DNA of 64,000 nt. It comes from VRUE01 sp963817945 (GTDB lineage Bacteria > Actinomycetota > Thermoleophilia > Solirubrobacterales > 70-9). Where the stretch lies: positions 62,001 through 126,000 of the forward strand of contig CAWFQH010000001.1 in assembly GCA_963817945.1 (NCBI GenBank), written 5' to 3'. The notes under the pieces are model-generated. The model searched no databases and was not told where the DNA came from. It saw only the letters and a program-made list of their open reading frames with translations. Below are positions 34,844 to 43,555 of the stretch, piece by piece (the stretch's first letter is position 1; the number at the start of each line of letters is the position of its first letter). A program made the translations under genes and the position numbers.

Positions 34844-36496
34844 TTACTGCGGCGGCACCCCGAGGTAGGGCAGCGCGAACTCGGCGATCTCGCCGAAGGC
34901 GGGGGCGGCCACCGAGCCGCCGTAGATGTCGCCCTGCGGCTGGTCGACGATCACCGCGACCAGGAGCCGCGGATCCTGTGCCGGCGCAAAGCCCATGAAG
35001 GAGGCCACGTATTTGGTCTCCGAGTAGGTGCCGTTTTCGGCCACCTCGGCGGTCCCGGTCTTGCCGGCCAGCGTGTAACCGGGCACGCTGACCTCCGAGG
35101 CGGTTCCCCCCGGGGCGAGGACGCCCTCCAACATCGTCCGCACCTCGGCGGCGACGTCGCGGCCGATCACCCGGCGCCCGGGCGGGGTCGCGATGCCCTC
35201 GCCGTCCACCTCCTCCACCAGTTGCGGCGCGCGCAGCGTGCCGCCGTTGGCGATCGCCGCGTAGGCGGCCATCATCTGCATCGGCGTCACCGAGAGCCCC
35301 TGGCCCAGCGGCAGGTTGCCTATCGTCGAGCCGGAGTACTCCTCCAGCTCAGGCACTAGGCCCTGCTCCTCGGCGGGGAAGCGGACTCCGCTGGGCCGGC
35401 CGAAACCGAAGCGGGAGATCCAACGGCTGAAGCGCTCGCTGCCGAGCTGTTGGCCGATCGTCACCGCCCCCACGTTGGAGGAGTGAGCGAGGATTTCAGC
35501 CACCGACATCGTTGCCGTGCCGCGCGGGTGGGACTCCTCGATCGTGCGGTCCGCGACCTGGATTGTCGGCGCCAGGGTGAAGGCGCTCCCTGGCGTCACC
35601 AGCTTCTCCTCCAACGCGGCGGCGACGGTGAACGCCTTGAAGGTCGAACCCGGCTCGTAGGTGAAGCCGGTTGCGCGGTTGAGGAGATCCTCGGGGTCGG
35701 CGCTGGAGAGCTCGCTGAGGTCGACGGGCGGCCAATTCGCCATCGCGAGGACGTCCGAGTCGCGCGGGTCCATGACGATCGCCGTCGCCCCTTGGGGCGC
35801 ATAGGCTTCGCCGACTTCCCCGATCGCCTCCTCCGCCGCTTTCTGGATCGCTGGGTCGAGGGTGAGCCGGATGTCCTCGCCGTCGCTTGCGGCGGTCACC
35901 GTGTCCATGCGGATCGGCTCGCCGAGCGCGTCCTTGACGATCAGCCGCTCGCCGTCGGTGCCGTGCAGGACGTCTTCCTCCCCTGCCTCGAGACCGGTCA
36001 GGCCCTGGTTTTCGTCGCCGACCGCGCCGAGGACCTGCGCCGCCAACTCGCCCTGCGGGTAGGTGCGCCGGCTGTCGGGAAGCTGACCGATGCCGTCCAG
36101 CTCGAGGCGATCGATTCGTGCGGCGGTCGGCAGGTCAACCCTGTGTGCGACGTAGGAGAAACCCGACTCTTCGTTGAGGCTGCGGAGGATCTCGTCGGGA
36201 TCCTCGTCGAGGATCCGCCCCAACTCCCTTGCCGTCTTCGGCGGGTCCTTCACCTGGTAGGGCGTGGCGTAGATGGTCGCCGCATCTTCAGAGGCGGCAA
36301 GCGGGTTGCCGTAGCGGTCGAGCAGGCTGCCGCGCAGCCCCGGCACGTCGATCGACTCGGTCTGCTGGTAGGCCGCTTCAGAGGCCAACTGCGCACCCTG
36401 GACCCCCTGCAGCCAAACAGCCCGGGCGGAGACGACGAGGAAGCAGAGGAGGAAGCCGGCGAAGAGAAGTCCGATCCTTCGCTCGATCGTCTTCAC
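34844..36496 (-). CDS. ftsI: Division transpeptidase FtsI (class B penicillin-binding protein)
   Basis: FtsI cross-links septal peptidoglycan. The 550-residue protein has an N-terminal transmembrane helix (about 8-24), a pedestal domain from about 45, and the transpeptidase domain with SxxK S284-TFK287, SSN 339-341 and KTGT 479-482. It is preceded by a small FtsL-like gene, the standard order. Confidence 0.95.
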   Translation of the reverse strand: MKTIERRIGLLFAGFLLCFLVVSARAVWLQGVQGAQLASEAAYQQTESIDVPGLRGSLLDRYGNPLAASEDAATIYATPYQVKDPPKTARELGRILDEDPDEILRSLNEESGFSYVAHRVDLPTAARIDRLELDGIGQLPDSRRTYPQGELAAQVLGAVGDENQGLTGLEAGEEDVLHGTDGERLIVKDALGEPIRMDTVTAASDGEDIRLTLDPAIQKAAEEAIGEVGEAYAPQGATAIVMDPRDSDVLAMANWPPVDLSELSSADPEDLLNRATGFTYEPGSTFKAFTVAAALEEKLVTPGSAFTLAPTIQVADRTIEESHPRGTATMSVAEILAHSSNVGAVTIGQQLGSERFSRWISRFGFGRPSGVRFPAEEQGLVPELEEYSGSTIGNLPLGQGLSVTPMQMMAAYAAIANGGTLRAPQLVEEVDGEGIATPPGRRVIGRDVAAEVRTMLEGVLAPGGTASEVSVPGYTLAGKTGTAEVAENGTYSETKYVASFMGFAPAQDPRLLVAVIVDQPQGDIYGGSVAAPAFGEIAEFALPYLGVPPQ

Positions 36497-36506
36497 ATGA
36501 AGCCCC

Positions 36507-37076
36507 CTAGTAGGCCGTCCCGGCCGCGGCCAGGCGCCGTGCGGCCGTGGTCACGTCGTCGGGCCCGGCCTCGACATAGCCGACTTCGTCGATTGCCACC
36601 GCGCTGAGGCCAAGGGTGGCCGCGTCATGACGGATCCGCGCCGCGCCGGACTTCTGCGCGTCGCGGCTGCGGAGGATCGAGTTCTCCTGGTCGAGTGCCT
36701 GGATGTTCTGATCGACCTGCCCCGCAGTCGCGGCAAGGCTGAGGGTGATCACGTTGAGGGCGACGATCCCGGCCAGCAGCACGCCGAGCAGCCCGATCCA
36801 GGCGCGGCCCTGGGTCAGCCTCACGATCAGGCTTGAGTCCGGCAGCCCGCGGACGGCTGCCGCGGTCCCGACCGCGATCGGGACCAGCTGGCCACCGGGC
36901 CGACGCGCGGGCGAGCGTCGCGGGGCCGCCGGCTTGCGCGCGGGCGCCGCCCCTTTTCGCGTTGCCGGTTTGCGACTCGGCGCGGGCGCGAGGGCCGGGC
37001 GTTTGCGGCGCGGAGAGGGCGCCGGCTTTGTTTTCCGGGCGGGCGCGGGAGCGCGAGCGGGTGCGGCGGCGGCCAT
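36507..37076 (-). CDS. ftsL: FtsL-like septum-formation protein with long basic cytoplasmic tail
   Basis: A 189-residue bitopic membrane protein. The first ~85 residues are alanine/proline/lysine/arginine rich. One transmembrane helix follows (WIGLLGVLLAGIVALNVITL), then a short coiled-coil with QVDQNIQALDQENSILRSR, typical of FtsL/DivIC. ATG at 37076 overlaps the rsmH stop by one base (TGATG), ruling out a longer frame to 37358. FtsL is poorly conserved in sequence, so the call rests on topology and position between rsmH and ftsI. Confidence 0.82.
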   Translation of the reverse strand: MAAAAPARAPAPARKTKPAPSPRRKRPALAPAPSRKPATRKGAAPARKPAAPRRSPARRPGGQLVPIAVGTAAAVRGLPDSSLIVRLTQGRAWIGLLGVLLAGIVALNVITLSLAATAGQVDQNIQALDQENSILRSRDAQKSGAARIRHDAATLGLSAVAIDEVGYVEAGPDDVTTAARRLAAAGTAY

Positions 37077-38071
37077 CAGCCCTCGCCCCCCGGTACAGCG
37101 CTGGCGGCAATCTTTTGTGCGGCCCGCAGGTGGGCCGACTTGGAGCGCGGGTTGGCCGCCATCTCCTCGGGCCCCGGAGCGACGGCGCGCCGGGTCAGCA
37201 GCTCCGCCTCGGGCACGCGGCCGCAGACGCAGACCGGCAGCTCGGGCGGGCAGACGCAGCCGCGGGCGCGCTCGGCCAGGAACTGCTTGACGCGGCGATC
37301 CTCCAACGAGTGGAAGGAGATGCCGGCGAAGCGGCCACCGACCGGGAGCATCCCCCACGCCGTCGGCAGCGCGTCGTCGAGCGAGTCCAGCTCACCGTTG
37401 ACGGCGATGCGGACCGCTTGGAAGGTGCGCTTGGCGGGATGGCCGCCACCGAAACGGGCCGAGGTCGGCATTCCGGCCTTGACCGCGTCGACCAGCTCGG
37501 AGGTCGAGCGCAGGGGGCGCCGCCTCACGACCTCTCGCGCGATCCCGCCGGCGTAGCGCTCCTCGCCGAAGCGGCGCAGCACCTGGGCGATCCGCGACTC
37601 CGGCCACTCGTTGAGCAGGTCCGCAGCGGTGAGCTGCTGACGCGTATCCATCCGCATATCCAGCGGCGCGTCGTATGAATAGGAGAAGCCCCGCTCACCG
37701 GCGTCGACCTGCATCGAGGACATCCCGAGATCCATGTAGACCATGTCTGGGCGGATGCCTTCGCCGCGCAGGGTGCGAAGCCCTGCCGCGTAGTCGCCGG
37801 AGAGGAAGCGGGTCCGGCAGGGCCCCTCGGAGGCAAAGGCCTCGTAGCGCGCCTCGGCCGCCGGGTCGCGGTCGATGCAGATCAGGGTCCCCTCCGGGCC
37901 CAGCTCGGCGGCGATCCGGCGCGCGTGGCCGCCGCCGCCGAAGGTGCAGTCGATCGCCGTCTGGCCCGGCTCGGGTGCCAGCAGCGCGGTCAGCTCGGGT
38001 GCGAGGACGGGCTCGTGCTCGGGAGGCATATAGGCAAGGGTTGCGGTTTCGGCGACGGCGAGGGCTCGCAT
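37076..38071 (-). CDS. rsmH: 16S rRNA (cytosine-1402-N4)-methyltransferase
   Basis: RsmH (MraW) methylates C1402 in the ribosomal decoding centre with SAM. The 331-residue protein has the motifs HEPVLAPEL, DCTFGGGGHARRI, YMDLGMSSMQVD, and the later CVCPPELPVCVCG cysteine segment. ATG at 38071 directly follows the mraZ stop; an internal ATG at 38029 would give a more compact N-terminus. Confidence 0.95.
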   Translation of the reverse strand: MRALAVAETATLAYMPPEHEPVLAPELTALLAPEPGQTAIDCTFGGGGHARRIAAELGPEGTLICIDRDPAAEARYEAFASEGPCRTRFLSGDYAAGLRTLRGEGIRPDMVYMDLGMSSMQVDAGERGFSYSYDAPLDMRMDTRQQLTAADLLNEWPESRIAQVLRRFGEERYAGGIAREVVRRRPLRSTSELVDAVKAGMPTSARFGGGHPAKRTFQAVRIAVNGELDSLDDALPTAWGMLPVGGRFAGISFHSLEDRRVKQFLAERARGCVCPPELPVCVCGRVPEAELLTRRAVAPGPEEMAANPRSKSAHLRAAQKIAASAVPGGEG

Positions 38072-38072
38072 C

Positions 38073-38516
38073 TCACGCAGGTGTTCCGCTCGTGGCCAGG
38101 CCCTCGGCGATTTCCGGCGCCGTCGCGTCGAGCTCGGCCTCCTGCTTGGCCCAGGCCTGGGCGTTCCAGATCTCCAGGTACTCGCCCGCGCCGATCACCA
38201 CGCACGGCCCGGTCAGGGCGGCGTGCTCGATCAGCGGCTTCGGAACCCTGATCCGGCCGGCGGCGTCGAGCTTCTCGTCGAAGGAACCGCCGTGGAAGCG
38301 GCGCCGCAGCCGCCGCGCGTCGCCGCCGAAGGGGCTGTGCGGGGCGAGGAAGCGGTCGGAGAGCTGCTCGAACTCCTCGGTCGTGTGCACCCAGACGCAG
38401 GGGTCGAAGCCCTTGGAGAGAACGATGCCGTCAGAAAGAGCAGCTCGAAACCTGGACGGAACGGTGAGGCGGTCCTTGGAGTCGAGGCTGTGCTCGTAGA
38501 GACCCCGAAATGCCAT
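38073..38516 (-). CDS. mraZ: Transcriptional regulator MraZ
   Basis: MraZ is the first dcw gene and, in other bacteria, binds TGGG direct repeats to control its own operon. The 147-residue protein carries two SpoVT/AbrB-like halves: GLYEHSLDSKDRLTVPSRFR near the start and EKLDAAGRIRVPKPLIEHA in the second half. A matching operator lies in its promoter (see 38616-38644). Confidence 0.95.
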   Translation of the reverse strand: MAFRGLYEHSLDSKDRLTVPSRFRAALSDGIVLSKGFDPCVWVHTTEEFEQLSDRFLAPHSPFGGDARRLRRRFHGGSFDEKLDAAGRIRVPKPLIEHAALTGPCVVIGAGEYLEIWNAQAWAKQEAELDATAPEIAEGLATSGTPA

Positions 38517-38550
38517 CCCGCGGGTTCCTTTCTGCGGCCGGAAGAGAGTT

Positions 38551-38595
38551 AGGACCGGAGTGATGAGGTGGGAGGAGCCTCACCACCCCGGTCCT
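38551..38595 (-). promoter_or_regulatory. Stable stem-loop in the mraZ leader
   Basis: The arms AGGACCGG (38551-38558) and CCGGTCCT (38588-38595) are exact reverse complements; the pairing continues inward (GTGATGAGG against CCTCACCAC, one mismatch) around a nine-base loop. About 18 pairs with two mismatches sit between the predicted transcription start and the mraZ ATG. It may act on mRNA stability or as an attenuator. Confidence 0.7.
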
Positions 38596-38615
38596 TGGGC
38601 TTCAACTCGAGCGCC

Positions 38616-38644
38616 ACAATAACCCACTTCTCCCCACTTTGCAA
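38616..38644 (-). promoter_or_regulatory. Predicted sigma-70-type promoter of the dcw operon
   Basis: Read on the minus strand: -35 TTGCAA (38644-38639), a 17-base spacer, -10 TATTGT (38621-38616). The start would be near 38609, giving a leader of about 93 bases before mraZ. The spacer consists of the MraZ operator. Confidence 0.6.
38622..38636 (-). promoter_or_regulatory. mraZ: MraZ operator: two TGGG boxes 10 bp apart
   Basis: The minus strand reads TGGGGAGAAGTGGGT: two TGGG boxes with exactly 10-bp periodicity, matching the known MraZ box pattern (TGGGN repeats separated by 5 nt). They lie inside the -35/-10 spacer, so bound MraZ would block RNA polymerase directly. Confidence 0.65.
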
Positions 38645-38663
38645 CACAAGTCGAATCTTGTGT
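38644..38663. repeat. 20-bp inverted repeat abutting the dcw promoter
   Basis: ACACAAG-TCGAAT-CTTGTGT: 7-base arms, exact, with a 6-base centre, touching the predicted -35 box. It has the look of a dimeric repressor or activator site. No candidate protein is identified. Confidence 0.55.
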
Positions 38664-38738
38664 CCCAATGCAAGACCGGTTGCACGGGAAGGAGACCCGT
38701 TGAGCGACCAGCCCTCGCAGCGTTCGCGAGTGGCCTGG

Positions 38739-39482
38739 TCAGAAGCGACTGAAGAACAGGTCGGCGTTCGCGATCAGGCCTGCCGCGATCATCAGCAGGA
38801 CCGACGGCACCAGGACGAGAGCAACTACGAGCTGGATCTTCGGAGCCGCCCGGGCTGCCTGCTCCTCGACCATCCGGCGCCGGTCGCGACGCAGGGCGGT
38901 GGCCTGCCGCCGCAGCTGCTCTGCAAGCGGCGAGCCGAGACGGCGCGAGCGCTCGATCGCCGCGCACAGCGTCGCCATCTCGCTGCCGGGAACGCGCGCC
39001 CGCATGGAACGCAGAGCCTCCGACAGCGGCCGGCCGCAGGTCAGCTCGGCGACGGTCATCCGCAACTCCGTCGCCAGCGGCTCCGCCCCGCTGCGCGCGA
39101 TCTCGCCAAAGCCGGCCACCGGTGGGTACCCGGAGGTCGCACTGACCGCGAGCAGGTCAAGGGCATCCGGGAGCGCCGCAACGAGCCGGCGACGGCGGAC
39201 GCGGGCCTGCCGCTCCCGCAGCGCGTCGATGGCGACGAAGCCGGCGACTGGGAGCCCGATCGCAACGAGCAGCGAGATGCGACCCGGCGCCGCCGGCGCG
39301 GCAATCAGCGCGACGAGCCCGCCCACCGCGGTGCCACCGAGCTTCGCCGCGAGATGCGCCCGTCCCGGCAGCTCGAACGAGCGCAGGCGCCCGCGCGGAA
39401 CGGTGCTGCCGGCGAGGAGCTCGCGCAGCGCCGCGCTGAGGAGGAGAGCCGCGATCGCGGCGAGGGCGGCCGCCGGGCTCAC
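38739..39482 (-). CDS. tadC: Tad pilus inner-membrane platform protein TadC-like (T2SF domain)
   Basis: A 247-residue membrane protein with N-terminal hydrophobic segments, a type II secretion F domain (ALPDALDLLAVSATSGYP through ERSRRLGSPLAEQLRRQA) and a C-terminal hydrophobic helix. TadB and TadC form the platform of the tight-adherence pilus. GTG overlaps tadB as GTGA. It is the last visible gene of the tad operon. Confidence 0.85.
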   Translation of the reverse strand: MSPAAALAAIAALLLSAALRELLAGSTVPRGRLRSFELPGRAHLAAKLGGTAVGGLVALIAAPAAPGRISLLVAIGLPVAGFVAIDALRERQARVRRRRLVAALPDALDLLAVSATSGYPPVAGFGEIARSGAEPLATELRMTVAELTCGRPLSEALRSMRARVPGSEMATLCAAIERSRRLGSPLAEQLRRQATALRRDRRRMVEEQAARAAPKIQLVVALVLVPSVLLMIAAGLIANADLFFSRF

Positions 39483-40336
39483 TCGACCACTCTCGCCAAG
39501 CGGCGGATCGCGAGGAAGCCGGCGAGCTGTAGGGACGCAGCGAGGACGAGCATTGCCGCCGCCGGGGGCGCTCCGAGCAGCCTGCCAAGAAATCCCGGCT
39601 GGACGAGCTCGGCGAAGAGAGCGCCGCCCGTCGGCATCGCGACGACCAGCAGGCCGGTGAAGCGCGCCTGCGCCGTCGCCGACCTGGCCTCCTCGTTAGC
39701 CCGATCGCGTTCCGCCGCCCCCTCGGCGAACCGGCGCAGGAGGCCGGCCAGGTCGCCACCCGCCAAGCGCTGGCTGAGCAGGGCGGCGACGAAGGCGTCG
39801 ACCCGCGGGGAGCGCATCCGCTGCTGCCAGCCTTTGAGGGCGCCCGCCGTAGGCGCCCCGAGGTCGAGCTCTGCTCCCAACCTGGCCAGCTCGACGGCGG
39901 CCGGACCGTCGAGCGAGGTCGCCGCCGCCGGCAGCGAAGCCCGCAGCGAGCGGCCGGCGGCGAGTGAGTCGGCGACCGCAGCGGCGAGCTCCGGCAGCGC
40001 ACGTTCGACTGCACCGCGGTAACGCCGGCGCCTGCTCGCGACGGCGCTAGCCGCCAGTGCCGGCCCAGCAACTGCCAGCGGCAGCGCGACCGCAACCCCG
40101 CCGACCAGCCAACCGGCCAGCAGCGCAGCTCCCGTACCGACCAGGGCCAGGCGCCGGCGCTCCAAGGACGACGGGTCGTAGCCCTCGCGGCCGGCCCGCC
40201 GCAGCGGCTCCAGGGCCAGGTTCAGCCAGCGGGCGACGGCCGGACTTCCCAACAAGGCCTCGCGGGCGCCGAGCGCAGCCAGGCCCCCCGCCGCCGCTCC
40301 GATCAGCACCAGCAGGAGCCCTGGCCCGTCGTTCAT
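39479..40336 (-). CDS. tadB: Tad pilus inner-membrane platform protein TadB-like (T2SF domain)
   Basis: A 285-residue T2SF-domain membrane protein. An N-terminal membrane segment (LLLVLIGAAAGGLAALG), paired central helices, a cytoplasmic helical domain (ALPELAAAVADSLAAGRSLR and following) and C-terminal hydrophobic segments match TadB. ATGA overlap with the ATPase gene upstream. Confidence 0.85.
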   Translation of the reverse strand: MNDGPGLLLVLIGAAAGGLAALGAREALLGSPAVARWLNLALEPLRRAGREGYDPSSLERRRLALVGTGAALLAGWLVGGVAVALPLAVAGPALAASAVASRRRRYRGAVERALPELAAAVADSLAAGRSLRASLPAAATSLDGPAAVELARLGAELDLGAPTAGALKGWQQRMRSPRVDAFVAALLSQRLAGGDLAGLLRRFAEGAAERDRANEEARSATAQARFTGLLVVAMPTGGALFAELVQPGFLGRLLGAPPAAAMLVLAASLQLAGFLAIRRLARVVE

Positions 40337-41454
40337 GCCTGCGCCACCTCGGCGATCTCCGTCACCCGCCGGGAGCCGCCGGTGCCGCGCTCCAGGTGGA
40401 CGACGAGGTCGAGGCCGCGCCGCACCTGGTCGGCGATCGCCTCGTGCGGTAGGCCCAATCCCGCCATCAGCGCGAGCGTCTCGAGCCTGCCGAGGGCGTC
40501 GGCAGGCGAGTTCGCGTGCACGGTCGAGAGAGCGCCAGCATGTCCGGTGTTGAGGGCCGTGAGCAGGTCCAGCGCCTCGGCGCCTCGAACCTCTCCGATC
40601 ACGATTCGGTCGGGACGCATCCGCAGCGCGTTACGCAGCAGGTCGCGGATCGTCACCTCTCCCTTGCCCTCGACGCTCGGCGGTCGACTCTCCAACCGCA
40701 CCACGTGTCGTTGCTGCAGTCGCAGCTCGGCTGCGTCCTCGATCGTCACGACCCGCTCGCCGGCCGCGATAAAGCTCGAGAGCGCATTGAGCAAGGTCGT
40801 CTTGCCGGACCCGGTGCCGCCACTGATGAGGATGCTGCGCCGCTCGGCAACCGCGCGCTGCAGCAGTCCCAGCTGCACCTCGTCCAGGGTGCCGAGCTCG
40901 ACCAGCTCCCGAGGACCCGGCCGGCGTGCACCGAAGCGGCGGATCGAGAGCGCCGGGCCGTCGATCGCGAGCGGCGGGATGACGACGTTCACCCGCGAGC
41001 CGTCGTCGAGGCGCGCGTCGACCATCGGGCTCAACTCGTCGACGCGGCGGCCGAGCGGAGCGAGGATGCGCTCGATCGCATTGCGCAGCTCCTCCTCGTC
41101 GATGAAGGCGACATCGGTCGGCTCGACCCGTCCACACCGCTCGACGTAGACGCGCTCGGGGCCGTTGACCATCACCTCCTCGACCGCCGGGTCGGCCAGC
41201 AGATCCTCGAGCGGTCCGAGGCCGACGGTGTCGCGGAGGATGCGGGCGACGAGCGCCTCGCGGTCCGGCGCAGCCAAGGGCGCCGCCTCATCGTCGACCA
41301 GCTTGCGCACCTCCTGCGCGGGCTCGCCCGCCGGCAGCTCGCCAGCGGCGGCGCTCGTCCGGCGGCGCTCGATCAGCCGCTCCCGTAAGGAGTCCGCGAG
41401 CGCCTCCAGATGTCGCCGCCTCGCCTCCACCCCACGCCCTCGGGGGCCCTCCAC
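40333..41454 (-). CDS. tadA: Tad/Flp pilus assembly ATPase TadA (CpaF)
   Basis: The secretion-type ATPase powering Tad pilus assembly. The 373-residue protein has Walker A GGTGSGKTT at 212-220, an Asp-box-like VTIEDAAELRL, and the His box region ALNTGHAGALSTVHANS. The N-terminal MVNGPERVYVERCG segment is typical of CpaF. Start GTG at 41454, two bases after the cpaB stop. Confidence 0.93.
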   Translation of the reverse strand: MEGPRGRGVEARRRHLEALADSLRERLIERRRTSAAAGELPAGEPAQEVRKLVDDEAAPLAAPDREALVARILRDTVGLGPLEDLLADPAVEEVMVNGPERVYVERCGRVEPTDVAFIDEEELRNAIERILAPLGRRVDELSPMVDARLDDGSRVNVVIPPLAIDGPALSIRRFGARRPGPRELVELGTLDEVQLGLLQRAVAERRSILISGGTGSGKTTLLNALSSFIAAGERVVTIEDAAELRLQQRHVVRLESRPPSVEGKGEVTIRDLLRNALRMRPDRIVIGEVRGAEALDLLTALNTGHAGALSTVHANSPADALGRLETLALMAGLGLPHEAIADQVRRGLDLVVHLERGTGGSRRVTEIAEVAQA

Positions 41455-41456
41455 GC

Positions 41457-42110
41457 TCAGGCCCCGGGCAGCACGGTGACCTTGCGGGCAAAGCTCTCGG
41501 CGGCGATCAGCCGCAGGGCCTCCCGCCGCGTCAGCCCAAGCGTGGCAGCCGCCAGGTCGCTGCCGGCCCCTTCGGCTTCCGGACGCAGCGCCAGCAGTGG
41601 AACGCGGGCGGCCGCGACGTAGGTCCGCCCGGACCCCGCCCCGCGTGGTTCGCTGGTCACGATGACGTCCACCCTCGCTCCGCTTGGCGCGGGGCCCGCC
41701 GTCAGCAGGGCGCCGGCGCCGCTGACCCGGATCTCGACTGGGCGGCGGTCCCGAGCCAGGGCCACAGTGCTGTCCCCCGGCGGTCGCGGTGCCTTCAGCT
41801 GCGCGGCCTGCAGGTAGGAACCGGCGGGCAGGGCCGCCGCGGCGACGAGCCCGAGCGCTTCCGCTGGGTCGATCAGCGCGTCGGGCGGAACGAAGCGCTG
41901 GGGCACCCGCCTCACCGTCAGCGCCTCGGCGACCTGCGCCGAGCCGATCGGCTTGCCTCGCGGCAGCCTGGTCCCGAGCACAACGACGGACCGCAGCGGG
42001 CCGTAGCCGCGCACGACCCTGGAGCCGTACCCGTCAGCGATCGCCGCTGCGGCCGCCGCCGCCAGGAGGGCGAACAGGAGAAAGGTGAGCGCGCGAGCGC
42101 GCCGGCTCAT
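41457..42110 (-). CDS. cpaB: Tad pilus assembly protein CpaB/RcpC-like (SAF domain)
   Basis: A 217-residue protein with an N-terminal membrane or signal helix (ALTFLLFALLAAAAAAAI) and a SAF domain (VVVLGTRLPRGKPIGSAQVA, RFVPPDAL, AALPAGSYL). CpaB/RcpC proteins are periplasmic or wall-associated pilus factors. ATG at 42110 overlaps the kinase stop as ATGA. Confidence 0.8.
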   Translation of the reverse strand: MSRRARALTFLLFALLAAAAAAAIADGYGSRVVRGYGPLRSVVVLGTRLPRGKPIGSAQVAEALTVRRVPQRFVPPDALIDPAEALGLVAAAALPAGSYLQAAQLKAPRPPGDSTVALARDRRPVEIRVSGAGALLTAGPAPSGARVDVIVTSEPRGAGSGRTYVAAARVPLLALRPEAEGAGSDLAAATLGLTRREALRLIAAESFARKVTVLPGA

Positions 42111-42838
42111 GCCGCGGGCCCCTCCCAGCCGCCCGCCAGTGGCAGTTCGAGCATCGCCAGCGAGCCATGGTCGGAGCGGCGCAGCGCGAAGCGGCCGCCG
42201 TGCACGTCGGCTACCCGCCGCACGACCGCCAGACCATGCCCCCTTCGCTGCCGACCGGCCAGCCGCGCAATCACCTCGGCGGGCCTCCCGCGCTGCGAGG
42301 CGGGGCGGGAGGCGCGGCCGGAGTCGGAGACAACGAGCCGCAGGCGATCGCCGCGGCAGCAACCTTCTACCGTGACCGTCGGGCCGCCGTGCTCGATCGC
42401 GTTGACAAGCAGGTTGTCGAGCGCCTGCGCCAGGTCGACTCCATCGGCCTCGACCAGGACCTCGCCGGCGCGCCAGCGCAGCGACAGCGACGCGCCGCAG
42501 AGGCTCGCGCGCGATCGCCAGCGGGCGACCGCCGACTCGAGCAACGGTCGCACCTGCACGGTCGTCCGCTGTCCCTGCGGTCCGCCGCCCCGGCCGTTGA
42601 TCTCGCGATCGAGGCGCTCCAAGGCGACGGCCGCGAGCTGGACCGACCCCTCGACTACGTGGGGCGCAGGCCGCTCGCCGCAAGCCAGGGCGATCGCCTG
42701 CAGCGGGCGGCGCAGCTCGTGCAGCGCCTCGTTCAGGGAGCTGCGGCGACGACCGGCGCGCCACCCACGCGCGGTGATAGCAGCCGCGATTGACGCGGCG
42801 AGTGGCCAGCCGGCGATCGTCTCGGGCAGCCCGCTCAT
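42107..42838 (-). CDS. Sensor histidine kinase in the Tad operon
   Basis: A 243-residue compact kinase with one N-terminal hydrophobic stretch (WPLAASIAAAITARGW), an H-box with LNEALHELRRPLQAI (candidate phospho-histidine in HEL), an N-box DNLLVNAIEHGG and G-box RGHGLAVVRRVADVHGG. There is no periplasmic sensor domain. ATG at 42838 overlaps the response-regulator stop as ATGA, so the two genes form a pair and are co-transcribed with pilus genes. Confidence 0.88.
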   Translation of the reverse strand: MSGLPETIAGWPLAASIAAAITARGWRAGRRRSSLNEALHELRRPLQAIALACGERPAPHVVEGSVQLAAVALERLDREINGRGGGPQGQRTTVQVRPLLESAVARWRSRASLCGASLSLRWRAGEVLVEADGVDLAQALDNLLVNAIEHGGPTVTVEGCCRGDRLRLVVSDSGRASRPASQRGRPAEVIARLAGRQRRGHGLAVVRRVADVHGGRFALRRSDHGSLAMLELPLAGGWEGPAA

Positions 42839-43548
42839 CCGTCCATGAGGCGGTAGCCGACTCCCCAACAGTTAACGACGTAACGGCCTTTCTCGGGATC
42901 CATTTTGCGCCGCAGGCGGCTCGCGTGCGAGTCGAGGGTTCGCGTCTTCGCCGAGGCCCGGAAGCCCCAGACCTCGCCCAGCAGCTCGCGCTTGGAGAAG
43001 ACGCGATGCGGGTCGGAGGCGAGGACGCGCAGCAGCGAGAATTCCTTGTTAGAGAGCTTCAGTTCCCGGCGCCCAACCCAGGCCTGCCGCCGCGCCGGGT
43101 CGACGACCACCTCGCCCACCCGGCAGGGCCCATCGCGCCCCGGCGCGCCGCGGCGCAGGACAGCGCCAATCCGCGCTCGCAACTCCCGGTACGAGTAGGG
43201 CTTGGTCAGGTAGTCGTCGGCGCCGAGATCGAGCCCGCGGACGCGATCCTCCTCGCCAGCCCGGCCACTGAGGACGATGACTGGCAGCTGCGGGTTGAAG
43301 CGCGACGCGATCCCGTCGGCCTCGCGGATCTCCCGCAGCACGTCGAGGCCCGACGCGTCCGGAAGCGAGAGGTCGAGGACCATCAGGTCCGGCTGCTTGT
43401 AGCGGCAGAGGCGTAGCGCGTCGGAGGCGCTGGGGGCTGGCAGGACACCGAAGCGATCGGCGATCAGGTGGTCACAGAGAAGCTCCAGGGTGGCCGTGTC
43501 GTCCTCGCAGACGACGACGCTGGCGATCTCTTTGCGCTGGGGCAGCAT
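42835..43548 (-). CDS. OmpR/PhoB-family response regulator in the Tad operon
   Basis: A 237-residue regulator. Receiver domain: VVVCEDDTA acidic pocket, phospho-Asp in MVLDLSLPD, KPYSYREL lysine. The C-terminal OmpR-type winged helix has LKLSNKEFSLLRVL and VNCWGVGYRLMDG. AGGAGG lies directly upstream of ATG at 43548, favouring this start over a longer frame. Likely controls the downstream tad genes or another surface programme. Confidence 0.9.
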   Translation of the reverse strand: MLPQRKEIASVVVCEDDTATLELLCDHLIADRFGVLPAPSASDALRLCRYKQPDLMVLDLSLPDASGLDVLREIREADGIASRFNPQLPVIVLSGRAGEEDRVRGLDLGADDYLTKPYSYRELRARIGAVLRRGAPGRDGPCRVGEVVVDPARRQAWVGRRELKLSNKEFSLLRVLASDPHRVFSKRELLGEVWGFRASAKTRTLDSHASRLRRKMDPEKGRYVVNCWGVGYRLMDG

Positions 43549-43555
43549 CCCCCTC

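Noticed and set aside
21934..38516. Missing ftsA treated as a deletion
   Set aside because: Actinobacteria normally lack ftsA; absence is ordinary.
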